Part shown: positions 1 to 8,281 of the stretch, in pieces
Numbering within the stretch: position 1 is the first letter of the stretch
Layout: every line of letters starts with the position of its first letter
DNA from: a virus
DNA length: 20,348 bases
Strand: one strand, 5' to 3'
Virus record (IMG/VR): IMGVR_UViG_3300046665_000163
Coordinates: 1-20,348 of that record
Notes under the pieces: generated by a model
Seen by the model: the letters and a program-made list of their open reading frames with translations, nothing else
Databases searched by the model: none
Told to the model about the DNA's origin: nothing
Made by a program: the position numbers and the translations under genes

Positions 1-176
1 GTCCAGAGTTTAGTCGTTGAGTTGTAAATCATGACCTGGCCGTTCGTTGGTGAGGTCGTTGAAACCTTGTCTCGCAAGCTGTTATCGCTGAGGTTCTGGA
101 CAAGCTCGGAGAAATACTGCGTCGGCTTTCCGTCTGCCTTGATCCACTGCCAGTCAGGCTCGACGGGCTTTTTCAT
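1..176 (-). CDS. Phage tail protein, N-terminal part only (runs off left edge)
   Basis: Only the first 58 codons are present; the gene continues past the left edge. The ATG at 176 overlaps the stop of the preceding gene as ATGA, so it belongs to the late operon. The protein opens MKKPVEPDWQWIKADGKP and later has TSPTNGQVMIYNSTTKLW. A phrase of the type 'P-x-N-G-Q-V-x-x-Y-N-S-T-x-x-x-W' is common near the start of phage tail fibre or tail spike proteins, where it forms a virion-attachment region. It directly follows the gp10-like gene, where P22-like phages carry tail needle or tailspike genes. The tail role is inferred from position and this motif; the receptor-binding part lies outside the window. 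Confidence 0.6.
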   Translation of the reverse strand, partial: MKKPVEPDWQWIKADGKPTQYFSELVQNLSDNSLRDKVSTTSPTNGQVMIYNSTTKLW

Positions 177-328
177 GCCCGCACGATTTCAGCGGCTTCG
201 AGCGCGGCCTTCATGCGCTCGCGCACCTCGGATTTCGTCTGCTCCATGCGAGCAATGATCTCATCATCCCAGCCCCGCGCCTTGAGATAGGCGATTGTTG
301 CTGCGTCAAGCTCTGCATCAGTTGCCAT
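173..328 (-). CDS. Small helical protein in the tail operon (51 aa)
   Basis: This 51-residue protein starts MATDAELDAATIAYLKARGW and is rich in Ala, Glu and Arg, predicting two or three helices (last stretch KSEVRERMKAALEAAEIVRA). Its ATG shares one base with the stop of the gp10-like gene (TAATG), and its own stop overlaps the next start (ATGA). The tight coupling on both sides argues it is a real gene of the tail module. I do not recognise a family. It could be a small virion or assembly factor, but nothing in the sequence fixes a function. Confidence 0.65.
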   Translation of the reverse strand: MATDAELDAATIAYLKARGWDDEIIARMEQTKSEVRERMKAALEAAEIVRA

Positions 329-1743
329 TAGGCTGCCCTCGGTTCGCCGGTCATCTCGCCGCCCATGAGGCCGAAATGTACGGGATCTGACATGCGTATT
401 TTCCAGATGTAGCCCTGCCGTCCCGCCGCCCTGAGCTGGTTCACTCGTACACGCGTCTTACCGAGCGATTGGCGCCCAAGCTTGCGAATGCGTGGAATGG
501 AGAACGTCTGGCCGCCATCGACGGAGTATGAAATCTCAACGCTAGGATCGGTCGCGATTGGATCCTCTCCAGGAGCAAGACCGACGCCGATTGCAAAATC
601 AAAGAATGCTGAGATGCCGCGCGACCTCTGCGGGAAGTCCTGAACAGGGGCACTCCACACCTCACAGATCAGAGGCTTATCGACCTCCTTGTAGGCCGTG
701 TTCGTGATCTGCTGGACGTTCCCGGTCAGCGTGTCGCCGCACAGCCACTTGGAGAATGCGTAGTAGGATTGCGTCAAACGGCTGTTGGCTATCAGGTACG
801 AAGGCCGCTCATGCCATTTCTCGTTGTTCTTGTTGAATACCCATGTCCATGTCGGGCTGGTGATCTGGATGAACGAATGACCGCGCGAGATGTAGGAGCA
901 CATCTCAAGCGTCGTCTTGTCGCTCACCGCCTCGATCAAGCCGTCTAGATCAGGCGTTGAAATCTTGGTCAGCGAAATCCCATCGACCGCATAGACACCA
1001 TTATCATCCGCGATGATGTGAATGCCCTTCGAAAAGCTATCCTCGAACCCCGTAATGCAGTATGGCCCGGCAATCCCGCGTGGGATCACGTCCGATTTTG
1101 CAAACGGGAATGGTGAAAGTCCCTGATCCGTCCAGATCTCGATCGTCTGATTGCCACAGAGATAAAGTCGGCCGGTCCACTCGACAGCCCGTAGAAGCCC
1201 GTCAGGCTTGGCCTGAGCCGTTCCGAATGACAGCGCATTCACCGCCGTCGAGTTCAAATCCGTCGCCCACGCCTGCCCTGAGCCCGTCGTGAACACACCG
1301 TAGCCGTTGACAGAGCATGTCGAGTTGACCGCCGGCAAATCCGCGTCGGGCCACGCATTTGTCACCGTCGTAGGTGTGAAGACGGCCACGTTACCGTCAG
1401 GATCGACGAACCACTTATCCGGCGTTGTTGCATTGTTGCGAGCGAAGAACCCTTTCTTCGTTCCGTTCATGTTGCCGACGCCTACTGCAGCACCGCCGGC
1501 ACTCGTAAACTTCTCTAGCCTCCCGCTGAATGCGGTGTAGAGCGTTCCTGCGACCTCCATCATCCCGCGGAAGCCGGTGCGCGTTGTCGTGCCGAAGTTC
1601 ACCAGGCCTGGCGAGCGATGGCGAACTGCAACAGCCCGACCGCCTTCACCCATCGGCTCGGCATAGCAATTGTACAGCCGCCCTGCCCCTTCAGATGCCC
1701 GCATACCGGGGAAGTGAGAGACAGGGAAGTTGATCTTGGCCAT
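328..1743 (-). CDS. P22 gp10-like tail accessory / DNA stabilization protein
   Basis: At 471 aa this matches the length of P22 gp10 (about 472 aa), the 'packaged DNA stabilization' tail accessory factor that helps plug the portal after packaging and holds the tail needle. It opens MAKINFPVSHFPGMRASEGA, continues with RLYNCYAEP, and then has repeated Trp/Gly-rich strands of a beta-propeller type such as LCGNQTIEIWTDQG and YAVDGISLTKIST. The opening 'R-L-Y-N-C-Y-A-E' resembles the N-terminal signature (R-L-x-N-x-x-x-E) of this family. Its ATG overlaps the stop of the gp4-like gene (TAATG), and gp4-then-gp10 is the P22 order. The family call is good; the exact structural contacts are inferred from P22. 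Confidence 0.85.
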   Translation of the reverse strand: MAKINFPVSHFPGMRASEGAGRLYNCYAEPMGEGGRAVAVRHRSPGLVNFGTTTRTGFRGMMEVAGTLYTAFSGRLEKFTSAGGAAVGVGNMNGTKKGFFARNNATTPDKWFVDPDGNVAVFTPTTVTNAWPDADLPAVNSTCSVNGYGVFTTGSGQAWATDLNSTAVNALSFGTAQAKPDGLLRAVEWTGRLYLCGNQTIEIWTDQGLSPFPFAKSDVIPRGIAGPYCITGFEDSFSKGIHIIADDNGVYAVDGISLTKISTPDLDGLIEAVSDKTTLEMCSYISRGHSFIQITSPTWTWVFNKNNEKWHERPSYLIANSRLTQSYYAFSKWLCGDTLTGNVQQITNTAYKEVDKPLICEVWSAPVQDFPQRSRGISAFFDFAIGVGLAPGEDPIATDPSVEISYSVDGGQTFSIPRIRKLGRQSLGKTRVRVNQLRAAGRQGYIWKIRMSDPVHFGLMGGEMTGEPRAA

Positions 1744-2090
1744 TAGTAATACTTGGCCTTGACAGTTTCGAAGGTCGGCTTCGTCGCCTCGATCCGCCGA
1801 AGGATGTTTTCATCCCGCGTCTTGGCATCTTCATTGATGGCAGAGCCGAAGTCAGGCCCGGCAATATTCCCAAGAATGCGAGCAAGCGGCAGATAGAACT
1901 CCAGCTCGATCTCATCGGGATCAGCGATATACACGATGCCATCGGCAGAAAGCTGGGCAATCAAGGGGTCGATCAGATCATCAACCGACGTATAATCCTC
2001 AGCAGACGGAGCTTCCCCGGATTCGATGATCCCGATGTTCTTCAACGCACGCGTAATGAGCTGATCGCGCGTCTTGACCGTATCGACCAT
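1743..2090 (-). CDS. P22 gp4-like head-tail connector / tail accessory protein
   Basis: This 115-aa protein starts MVDTVKTRDQLITRALKNIG and contains SAEDYTSVDDLIDPLIAQLS and LPLARILGNIAGPDFG. That helical layout is typical of small head-completion proteins that bind under the portal (P22 gp4, about 166 aa). It is shorter than gp4 and may lack the C-terminal extension. The gene lies immediately upstream of the gp10-like gene with a TAATG overlap, the P22 order. The start is supported by GAGG seven bases upstream, directly after the terminator at 2101-2132. Transcription of this gene and the tail genes therefore depends on read-through of that hairpin. The family is inferred mainly from context and length. 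Confidence 0.7.
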   Translation of the reverse strand: MVDTVKTRDQLITRALKNIGIIESGEAPSAEDYTSVDDLIDPLIAQLSADGIVYIADPDEIELEFYLPLARILGNIAGPDFGSAINEDAKTRDENILRRIEATKPTFETVKAKYY

Positions 2091-2100
2091 ATCGAGACCT

Positions 2101-2132
2101 CAAAAAGGCACGGCCACCCCGAAGGATGGCCG
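2101..2132 (-). terminator. Rho-independent terminator with UUCG loop
   Basis: Read on the minus strand, a 9-bp stem (CGGCCATCC/GGGTGGCCG, with one G-U pair) closes a UUCG tetraloop. A run of five T follows a four-base gap. It lies between the decoration-type gene and the gp4-like gene, just before the latter's ribosome-binding site, so it probably attenuates rather than fully stops the late transcript. Confidence 0.75.
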
Positions 2133-2148
2133 CTAGTCTGGGGAGGGC

Positions 2149-2625
2149 TTACGGAACGTAGTAGTAGACGACGATCGACATGGTGCCGGCGGCGAAGGTC
2201 GCAGCCGTGGCGATCGTATTGACCACGATGACGGTCTCAGCCGAGAACGTCTGCGGACCAGTGGTAATCAGCACGCCGCCGAACGGATACTGATAGCCGG
2301 ATTCCGCCTTGATACCGGCAAGCGTGTCGGTGCCCATGACGCCGAAGTTGCCGAACCCGGTGAGGTTGGCCGCTTCCACGCCGTTGGCGAGCCAGCCAAC
2401 GTCGAGATCGAGGGTTTCCGTCGCGTTGGTGTCGAGATCGCCCGAATAGAACCAACCACCCGTGACGACAGCACCGGCAGGAAGACGGCACATTTCGTAG
2501 TAGTCAGCCGCGACGGGATTGACCGCAACGGCGATGGAGCCTTGAGCGATACACATAACGCCGCCAACAGCAGGCTTGGACAGTGGAAACGTGCTTAGCG
2601 CACGCGTAGCAGTGAAAACGGTCAT
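2149..2625 (-). CDS. Putative capsid decoration / head protein
   Basis: This 158-aa protein starts at the ATG at 2625, preceded by GGAGG five bases upstream; the longer reading from a TTG at 2637 is unlikely. The sequence (MTVFTATRALSTFPLSKPAV, then GSIAVAVNP, LPAGAVVTGGWFY, ending TMSIVVYYYVP) is rich in Val, Ala, Thr and Gly with few charges, as expected of a beta-rich virion surface protein. It is encoded directly after the coat gene, where many phages with N4-gp56-type coats carry a small decoration or head-associated protein. It is flanked by two strong terminators, suggesting it is meant to be abundant. I infer the role from position and composition; no catalytic motif is seen. Confidence 0.55.
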   Translation of the reverse strand: MTVFTATRALSTFPLSKPAVGGVMCIAQGSIAVAVNPVAADYYEMCRLPAGAVVTGGWFYSGDLDTNATETLDLDVGWLANGVEAANLTGFGNFGVMGTDTLAGIKAESGYQYPFGGVLITTGPQTFSAETVIVVNTIATAATFAAGTMSIVVYYYVP

Positions 2626-2644
2626 GATGACCTCCAATCAGGTG

Positions 2645-2672
2645 AAAAGAAAAAGGGAGGCCGAAGCCTCCC
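2645..2672 (-). terminator. Rho-independent terminator after the coat gene, UUCG loop
   Basis: On the minus strand a perfect 7-bp stem (GGGAGGC/GCCTCCC, plus positions 2655-2672) closes a UUCG tetraloop. It is followed by TTTTTCTTTT (plus positions 2645-2654). It begins eight bases after the coat stop codon and is a textbook intrinsic terminator inside the late operon. Confidence 0.9.
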
Positions 2673-2680
2673 CATGTTCA

Positions 2681-3766
2681 TCACGCATCCGCGACCGCAG
2701 CGAACCAGCCGGTCACGATGCCGTTGTCCTTCAGCGTGGTGGTGTCGGTGTTACCCGTGCCGAACTCCAGCTTTTTGACGCCGTAGATCGCTTCCGTCGC
2801 CACGCCGAACTTGTCGCCGTAGTCGAAGGTCTTGGTCTGGGTGGACCAGCGCTTGGCATACGCCGCGCCGACCGCCTGAGCACCGCAGAGGATCACGGGG
2901 CCGCAAGCAACCGGGGTTGCGTTGTTCGTGATGTAGCGGTCCAGATCCGGCGTCTCCTTGACGATCACGCCATCCCACAGGATGTCGCCACCTTCGAAGA
3001 GTTTGGTGTTCTGGGCCTCAAGGCGCACTTCGCGCTGAGCCTGGACAATGGTGGCGTCCAGCTTCAGGTCGCGGAACGAGCGCGTGTTGGCGTGCATGGT
3101 GTACCAACGCTTCGCCCCGCCGCTTTCGACACGGACCGGGCGAACGCGAGGATTGGCGCCGATAGCAAGGCGCTTCATCTGGCTCACGGCGGCCGGGGTC
3201 AGCTTGTCGTCGGTGTTGTCGATGGTGTTCAGGGCCGTCGAGAACGTGGCGCTGTAGTTGCTCAGCAGCTTGCCGAACAGCACACGATCCGCATTCGCCG
3301 CGACCCAGGCGTTCTTCTGGGCAGCAGTTGCCGACAGGAAGTCAACACCGTTGATGCCCATCATGGCGCTTGAGATCAGGCCTTCGGTGTCCTTGAGAGC
3401 CCATTCCTTCAGAACCGAGCGAGCCGCATTGCGCAGATCGATCGGCGACTTGACCTCTTCCATTTCTGGAATGCGGACGGCGTTACGGCGCTTGTCCACA
3501 TAGAGGCGGAACGAGCGGGACACCATGTCCTCCTCGTTGCCTTCCAGGATGTTGGAGCCGGTCGTGGCGGTGTTCTGGAGCTTGTTGACGAGAGCGAAGG
3601 TGATCGAGTCGCCCGGCTTCTTCGAAACGTCTTCGCGAAGCTGGATGATCGAATTTTCGTTCGTCCCCATCTCGCCCGCGTAACGGTTCTCGGTGAGGTA
3701 TTCGAGGAAGAACTTGCTGTCCCACTGTTGGACGCGCAAGCCAGTTGCGAGTGCGGTGTCAGCCAT
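2681..3766 (-). CDS. Major capsid protein, N4-gp56 family
   Basis: This 361-aa coat protein matches the N4-gp56 / DUF4043 major capsid family (HK97-fold). Diagnostic stretches near the N-terminus are residues around 15-35 (WDSKFFLEYLTENRYAGEMG), KKPGDSITFALVNKL, the LEGNEEDM motif at about residue 77, and IPEMEEVKSPIDLRNAARSV. The family usually runs about 300-400 residues. AAGGA about eight bases upstream of the ATG supports the start. It follows a scaffold gene and is closed by a terminator, consistent with very high late expression. In the capsid it would form the icosahedral shell around the portal. It is not a P22 gp5-type coat, although the surrounding cassette is P22-like. Confidence 0.88.
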   Translation of the reverse strand: MADTALATGLRVQQWDSKFFLEYLTENRYAGEMGTNENSIIQLREDVSKKPGDSITFALVNKLQNTATTGSNILEGNEEDMVSRSFRLYVDKRRNAVRIPEMEEVKSPIDLRNAARSVLKEWALKDTEGLISSAMMGINGVDFLSATAAQKNAWVAANADRVLFGKLLSNYSATFSTALNTIDNTDDKLTPAAVSQMKRLAIGANPRVRPVRVESGGAKRWYTMHANTRSFRDLKLDATIVQAQREVRLEAQNTKLFEGGDILWDGVIVKETPDLDRYITNNATPVACGPVILCGAQAVGAAYAKRWSTQTKTFDYGDKFGVATEAIYGVKKLEFGTGNTDTTTLKDNGIVTGWFAAVADA

Positions 3767-3802
3767 GACACGTTATCCTTTCAGGTATGACACCGCGACC
3801 GC

Positions 3803-4615
3803 TTAGCGGCTGGTGTCGAAGATATCGGTGAGAGACGGAGGGCCTGACCAAGCCGGTGCGCTGCGCGTGCCGACGTTGCGGGCTCCTGTGAGGTTGGACG
3901 GCATGACCGTGGTCTTCGGCGGCAACACTTCTGTTGCTTGGCCATCCGCCGTCAGTCCGTGCTTTGCGAGAATTTCTGCTTCCAGCTTCGCGCGGAAAGC
4001 CGCTGGATCGTCGCCGATCTCGGCCCTTGCTGCTTGCTGCTTGTGCCACTGGACTGCCGCAGCCCAAGGATTGGGGCTGTTGTTGATCTTGGCGTGTACT
4101 GCTGGATCGATTGAGCCGGTTTTAGCTGCCTCGTTGAAGGCCGCTTCTGCCGCACTGACCGTCTCCTCGGTAAAGCGAGTGATCGCGATATCCTTAGTGA
4201 TGGCCTGGAGCGTGGTTTGGAGCTGCTGAAATTGCGGGTTCACCGCCTCTCGTGCAGCGCCAGTAGGATCCTTGAAGAAAGCATCGATCGGATCGACTGC
4301 CTCGGCCTGCTCCTGTTTTGGAACTGGGATGCGCTGTAGAACCTCGGTGATTTGGCGCTGTAGCGCTTCATTCGACTTCCGAAGATCAACAACCTCATCG
4401 GTGTATCGCTTGACCTTCTGCTTTTCAGCGTGAAGAGCCTCATGCGGGACAAACTTGGTGCCCTGCGTGGTGCCTTCCGGCTGTTCAGCTTCGATCTGCT
4501 CCTGAGGAACTTCCTCAGCAACCTGCGTTACAACTTCCTCGTGCTCGTTTGTCTCAGGCGCAGCTTCGCTGCTCCCGGACAAAATATTGTCCAGAGTATC
4601 GGTCACAGTGGTCAT
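3803..4615 (-). CDS. Capsid scaffolding protein
   Basis: About 270 aa, very acidic and Gln/Glu/Ala-rich with long predicted coiled coil: EEVPQEQIEAEQPEG, then KQKVKRYTDEVVDLRKSNEALQ truncated here to the core motif KVKRYTDEVVDLRKS. It ends with a short C-terminal segment, GPPSLTDIFDTSR. This composition, and placement between portal and coat, are typical of P22 gp8-like scaffolds, whose C-terminus binds coat and which leave the procapsid before maturation. The start is uncertain: an ATG at 4615 has only a very close AGG upstream, and a GTG at 4636 would add seven residues but has no clear ribosome site. No protease domain is visible. Confidence 0.8.
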   Translation of the reverse strand: MTTVTDTLDNILSGSSEAAPETNEHEEVVTQVAEEVPQEQIEAEQPEGTTQGTKFVPHEALHAEKQKVKRYTDEVVDLRKSNEALQRQITEVLQRIPVPKQEQAEAVDPIDAFFKDPTGAAREAVNPQFQQLQTTLQAITKDIAITRFTEETVSAAEAAFNEAAKTGSIDPAVHAKINNSPNPWAAAVQWHKQQAARAEIGDDPAAFRAKLEAEILAKHGLTADGQATEVLPPKTTVMPSNLTGARNVGTRSAPAWSGPPSLTDIFDTSR

Positions 4616-4716
4616 CCTGTTTTTGTGAAAGGTCACATACGCCCGAAGATCGGCGGCATCCCATGTTTAACGAGACTGGTCTCGAACGCCCGATAACGCC
4701 CGGCGGCGGCGATCTG

Positions 4717-6828
4717 TTAGGCTGCTACTGGCTTGCGCGCTGTTAGCTGCCGATCCTGTTGACGGTCGTTGGCTTCCTGCCGCGCCTTCTGCGGCGCCAA
4801 GCGAGCATCGGTCATGAGCTTGAATGCCTGCGCCTTTGCCTGAGCGGCGCCTGACTGAAGCTTCTCGATCTCAGCTTCGGTGCGGGCGATCTCGGCCAAG
4901 GCCTGTTCGATCTGAATTTCAGGCGGCAACTCGAACTCTTGTGGCTGCTCTGGTGCACTCTGCTCCGGCATTCCTGCCTGATGAGCCTGCGCCATGTTCT
5001 TCGCCGCCTCGGATTCGGTCTTCTGCACCTCTGCCGCGGCACCACGAAGTTGAAGCTGTTTCGCCTGCTGTGTGGCCGGGTCTTGCGCCTGCTGCTCGGC
5101 GCGCTTGTCCATATCCCCGAGGATCTTGTCCTTGTTCTTCAGGTTCGGCGCGGCCTCGATCAGCACACGGAATGGGATTTCATTGCCGGTGTCGAACTTC
5201 TTGAGTTCAACCAGCGCCTGGAACTGCTCAAGAGCAGGCGTCAGGCTGTCCGGGGCCTCGTCAATGATGATGTCGCAGTCCAGCTCAGCCACATTGCCCA
5301 CGATGCCGGCGATGCGCTCGGCTTCCTGCGGATTCTGCTGCTTGAGCATTTCAACCATCTGCGGATCGACGTTCAGGCCAACCCATTTGACGTTGCGCTC
5401 ATCGTCGGTGACGCGAATCCACTTCTCAGCGGTCCAATACTGCCGAATGCGGTTCCAAATGGCCCGAAAGACGCGTTTATCGAGGTGGCGAAGATTATCC
5501 ATCAAATCGCCGACCTGGATCATGCCGCCTTGCTGGCTTGCAATGATGGCCTTGCCGGAAGCAGCGTTCGAGCCGCCCGTCTTGTCGCCCATCTCCGTGG
5601 CATTAGGCCCTTTCAGGTCGATGGCGTTCTTTGCCTCTTCCAGAAGCTTGAAATGGCCATCGGCGAGATCGGTGCGAGTGTTAAACTGCACGGTCTTGTC
5701 CCGCAACGCGCCAGGATTGACCTTCATCGTGCCGTCAGGCTTCACGCTCTGCCGGCGGAACTCATCGATGTTATCGATCGCGCCTTCTTCGTAGAGCGTC
5801 TGCGACACGTTCAGCAGATGCAGCGACTTGGACCGGCGCTTGTTGATTTCGTCCTGCAGCGAGATCATCTCGCGCACCATGCCATATCGGTTGTTGTCCC
5901 GATCGACATAGGCTGACTGATAGATCAGTTCGCAGTCGCTCTCGCCCTTGTCGGTGACATAAGGCGACTTGCCCGACTTCAGAATGCCGCCCTTGGTATA
6001 TTCGGCAAAGAACCACTCGCCGGCCCGCTTGATCCACATCTGGACGATGCGAACGCGCTTGCGCTTGCGGTCAGCCCAAACCGAATAGATCGGCTTGTCG
6101 TCATATGTCTGGCTGGCCGTAACCGAGCCCATGGTGTCGGCGATGATCTCGGCGGCATCCGGGTTATCCCGGTACTGGACCAAGGCATCGGCCTCATCCA
6201 TCCACAGCACGCAGCCAAGATAGCCGGCGTCCGAGAAGTCTAGCTCACTCGAATGCGGATCAGCGAACATCCGATCCCACGCAACCTTGCGGATCTTGAT
6301 GTCGTATTCCTGCGGCGGCGTCATTGCCGAGGAACCCATCATCTGCTGCGGGCTCTGCGGCTTGCTGTACTTGGACGGTTCGGCTGTTACGGAGAACCCT
6401 CCTGAACCCTCAACAAGCATGTTGCGCCACACCGCAGAACGCAGCTTGTCGTAATCCTCCTCATCCGTGACGTACTTGATGCCCTGGCTGGCGCCGTCCG
6501 CGTCCTGCTCGTGCTTTGGCGTCCGCGGCATTGCCTTGGGCTGAATGCGGGATTGCTTCTCCACACCGACCAGATAGTCGATCTTGGTCTTGATCCGGTT
6601 GTCGATGGTCGGAGGCTGGCCACGCTTTTCGAACTCAGCCAGTTCCTCAGCCGTGTATTGCTTGTTGTCGAGGTAGTCCCGGTCGCGCTCGGACTGCTCA
6701 CGCGCATTGAAGCTCGACCCTTCCGATTCCTCGAACATGCGGACGAGATCGGCGACAGTCAGTTTCTCACCGCTAGACGTGCCGTCAGGGATAACCTCCG
6801 ACGTGCTGATGTCCGGCTGTGCGAGCAT
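4717..6828 (-). CDS. Portal protein, P22 gp1-like
   Basis: About 703 aa from the ATG at 6828, close to P22 portal (725 aa). It forms the dodecameric ring through which terminase pumps DNA. Visible features are an N-terminal VADLVRMFEESEG and RDYLDNKQYTAEELAEF, then DNRIKTKIDYLVGVEKQSR, a sequence type characteristic of P22-family portals, and the central RYGMVREMISLQDEINKRRS. A long Gln/Ala/Glu-rich coiled-coil C-terminus (EIQIEQALAEIARTEAEIEK) resembles the P22 barrel extension. The gene starts eight bases after the TerL stop with AGG upstream; a TTG at 6843 is a less likely start. Order terminase-portal-scaffold-coat supports the assignment. Confidence 0.9.
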   Translation of the reverse strand: MLAQPDISTSEVIPDGTSSGEKLTVADLVRMFEESEGSSFNAREQSERDRDYLDNKQYTAEELAEFEKRGQPPTIDNRIKTKIDYLVGVEKQSRIQPKAMPRTPKHEQDADGASQGIKYVTDEEDYDKLRSAVWRNMLVEGSGGFSVTAEPSKYSKPQSPQQMMGSSAMTPPQEYDIKIRKVAWDRMFADPHSSELDFSDAGYLGCVLWMDEADALVQYRDNPDAAEIIADTMGSVTASQTYDDKPIYSVWADRKRKRVRIVQMWIKRAGEWFFAEYTKGGILKSGKSPYVTDKGESDCELIYQSAYVDRDNNRYGMVREMISLQDEINKRRSKSLHLLNVSQTLYEEGAIDNIDEFRRQSVKPDGTMKVNPGALRDKTVQFNTRTDLADGHFKLLEEAKNAIDLKGPNATEMGDKTGGSNAASGKAIIASQQGGMIQVGDLMDNLRHLDKRVFRAIWNRIRQYWTAEKWIRVTDDERNVKWVGLNVDPQMVEMLKQQNPQEAERIAGIVGNVAELDCDIIIDEAPDSLTPALEQFQALVELKKFDTGNEIPFRVLIEAAPNLKNKDKILGDMDKRAEQQAQDPATQQAKQLQLRGAAAEVQKTESEAAKNMAQAHQAGMPEQSAPEQPQEFELPPEIQIEQALAEIARTEAEIEKLQSGAAQAKAQAFKLMTDARLAPQKARQEANDRQQDRQLTARKPVAA

Positions 6829-6835
6829 GTTCACC

Positions 6836-8281
6836 CTAGGCAACTTTCCATGAACTTGAACCTTCGTCGTCGTTGCCCCAGCCGTCGCGGACTGGCTTGA
6901 TGGTCTTCTTGGCCAGAGGGCCTTTGATCATTTGATCGAGCAACTGTCCCACCAATCCCAATGCGTCCACTTGGTCATCGTGCTTGCCGGCTGGGAAGCT
7001 CAGCAACTCGCTGCGCAGCTCGGGATACCAAGGCGCGTTGATCGGCACATAAAGGCCTTCCAGCGCCATCCTGCCGCGGATGGACTGCGCTCTGACTGCC
7101 TTGTCGCCTCGTGTCGGGAATTGCTCTCGTGTCGTGTAGGCCTTGCGCTCTCGCATCCGGCGCTCAAGGAATGGACCAACGCCCGATTTGATCTGGCCTT
7201 GTTCCTCGGCCCAACCCATCGGCTTGTGCTGAATTACGAGGTCACAGAGTGCTTCGACCCAGACATCCGAACTGGCTTGCTTCCGCCACAGATCGAGCAG
7301 GTACATCCTGCCCTCGGGATCAATGCCAACAACCGCATGCACAGTAAAATCGCCGCCGTCTGCCGTGACGGCATAGTCGGACCCGCCATACACTCGGAGC
7401 GTTTTCGGGTCTGGCGCTTTGTCATAAGGCCTCAGCCATTCGGACTTGAAGTAGTCGCCCTCTTCGGGGGCTGGCCGCTGCTGGTATAGTGCAGACCATG
7501 TTCTTGCCGGCGTTGTCTTTCGTATCTCCTGAATCTGATCGCCATATCCATAGGCGCCATCGTTCCAGAGTGGTTCGCCCGGCTCTCTGCCAAGCTGATC
7601 GTTCTCCTCAGCAATCGCCGGGAGAGAGATAACCTTCCAGTTTCCATGTTGAAGCGCGCGGCCGGCCAAGTCGTCTTCATGCCAGCGAGTTTGGATCAGG
7701 ATTTCGGCAGCGCCTGGTACAAGCCGAGTCCGGAAATCATTGATATACCAATCCCAGATGCGATCCCGAATAAGCTCAGAATCGGCATCTTGTCGGGATC
7801 TGATAGGGTCATCAATGAGGCCAAGCTTAGCGCGAAAGCCAGCGATGCCTGTGCCAACACCAGCAGCATAATACTCCGGCCCGCTTGTGAGCGCCCATCG
7901 CCCTGCAGCCTGGTTGTCTGCCGCAACGCTAATCCCTAATGTCGATGAATGCTCATTGACGAGGTTCCTGACCCTTCGGCCCCACTTCTCTGCCAATTCT
8001 GTCGTGTGTGACGCTGCAAGGACATTGCCCTGCACCATCTGCATATACCAAGGGACGAACAACACACTGCCGTAGGTGGACTTCGCAGAACCCGGTGGCA
8101 GGAAGAACGCCAGCTTCTTGGTCTCTTCGTTCGCAACCCGCTCCAGTTCGTCAATCAGCAGGTAATGATGGCGTGCAGGCTCAAACCCGCACAGGCGGCA
8201 CCATTCAGTTAAGCTTTGACGAATTGCCCTTCGGCGCAGCAGTTCCTTCGCTGCGGCCGGCGGCGATACGTGTAAGGTCAT
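6836..8281 (-). CDS. Terminase large subunit (ATPase and nuclease)
   Basis: About 481 aa. It is the packaging motor that translocates and cuts concatemeric DNA at the portal. N-terminal ATPase signs are a Walker-A-like FFLPPGSAKSTYGS (about residues 60-73), a Walker B LGLIDDP, and the coupling motif LIQTRWHEDDLAGR. The C-terminal RNase H-like nuclease shows acidic positions in VYGGSDYAVTADGGDFT and the terminal acidic pair in KHDDQVDALGLVGQ. The Walker A has Ala-Lys where many have Gly-Lys, a known variant. The ATG at 8281 lies inside the end of the TerS gene (77-base overlap) with GAG upstream; a GTG at 8287 is an alternative. Confidence 0.92.
   Translation of the reverse strand: MTLHVSPPAAAKELLRRRAIRQSLTEWCRLCGFEPARHHYLLIDELERVANEETKKLAFFLPPGSAKSTYGSVLFVPWYMQMVQGNVLAASHTTELAEKWGRRVRNLVNEHSSTLGISVAADNQAAGRWALTSGPEYYAAGVGTGIAGFRAKLGLIDDPIRSRQDADSELIRDRIWDWYINDFRTRLVPGAAEILIQTRWHEDDLAGRALQHGNWKVISLPAIAEENDQLGREPGEPLWNDGAYGYGDQIQEIRKTTPARTWSALYQQRPAPEEGDYFKSEWLRPYDKAPDPKTLRVYGGSDYAVTADGGDFTVHAVVGIDPEGRMYLLDLWRKQASSDVWVEALCDLVIQHKPMGWAEEQGQIKSGVGPFLERRMRERKAYTTREQFPTRGDKAVRAQSIRGRMALEGLYVPINAPWYPELRSELLSFPAGKHDDQVDALGLVGQLLDQMIKGPLAKKTIKPVRDGWGNDDEGSSSWKVA

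Noticed and set aside
2576-3373. A 265-codon open frame on the plus strand opposite the coat gene
   Set aside because: It is antisense to a well-supported capsid gene; high-GC codon bias keeps this frame open. No ribosome site or recognisable domain.
4661-4690. Inverted repeat CGAGAC-TG-GTCTCG in the gap between portal and scaffold
   Set aside because: The loop would be only two to four bases and no T run follows, so it is neither a convincing terminator nor a clear operator.
4939-5916. A 325-codon plus-strand open frame opposite the portal gene
   Set aside because: Antisense shadow of the portal; low-complexity Leu/Arg/His composition with no family likeness.
6932-7489. A 185-codon plus-strand open frame
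   Set aside because: It lies opposite the conserved nuclease half of TerL and shows no domain.
8205-8281. The 77-base TerS/TerL overlap as a possible frameshift error
   Set aside because: Both proteins look complete, with normal N- and C-termini; such overlaps are common in phage terminase pairs.
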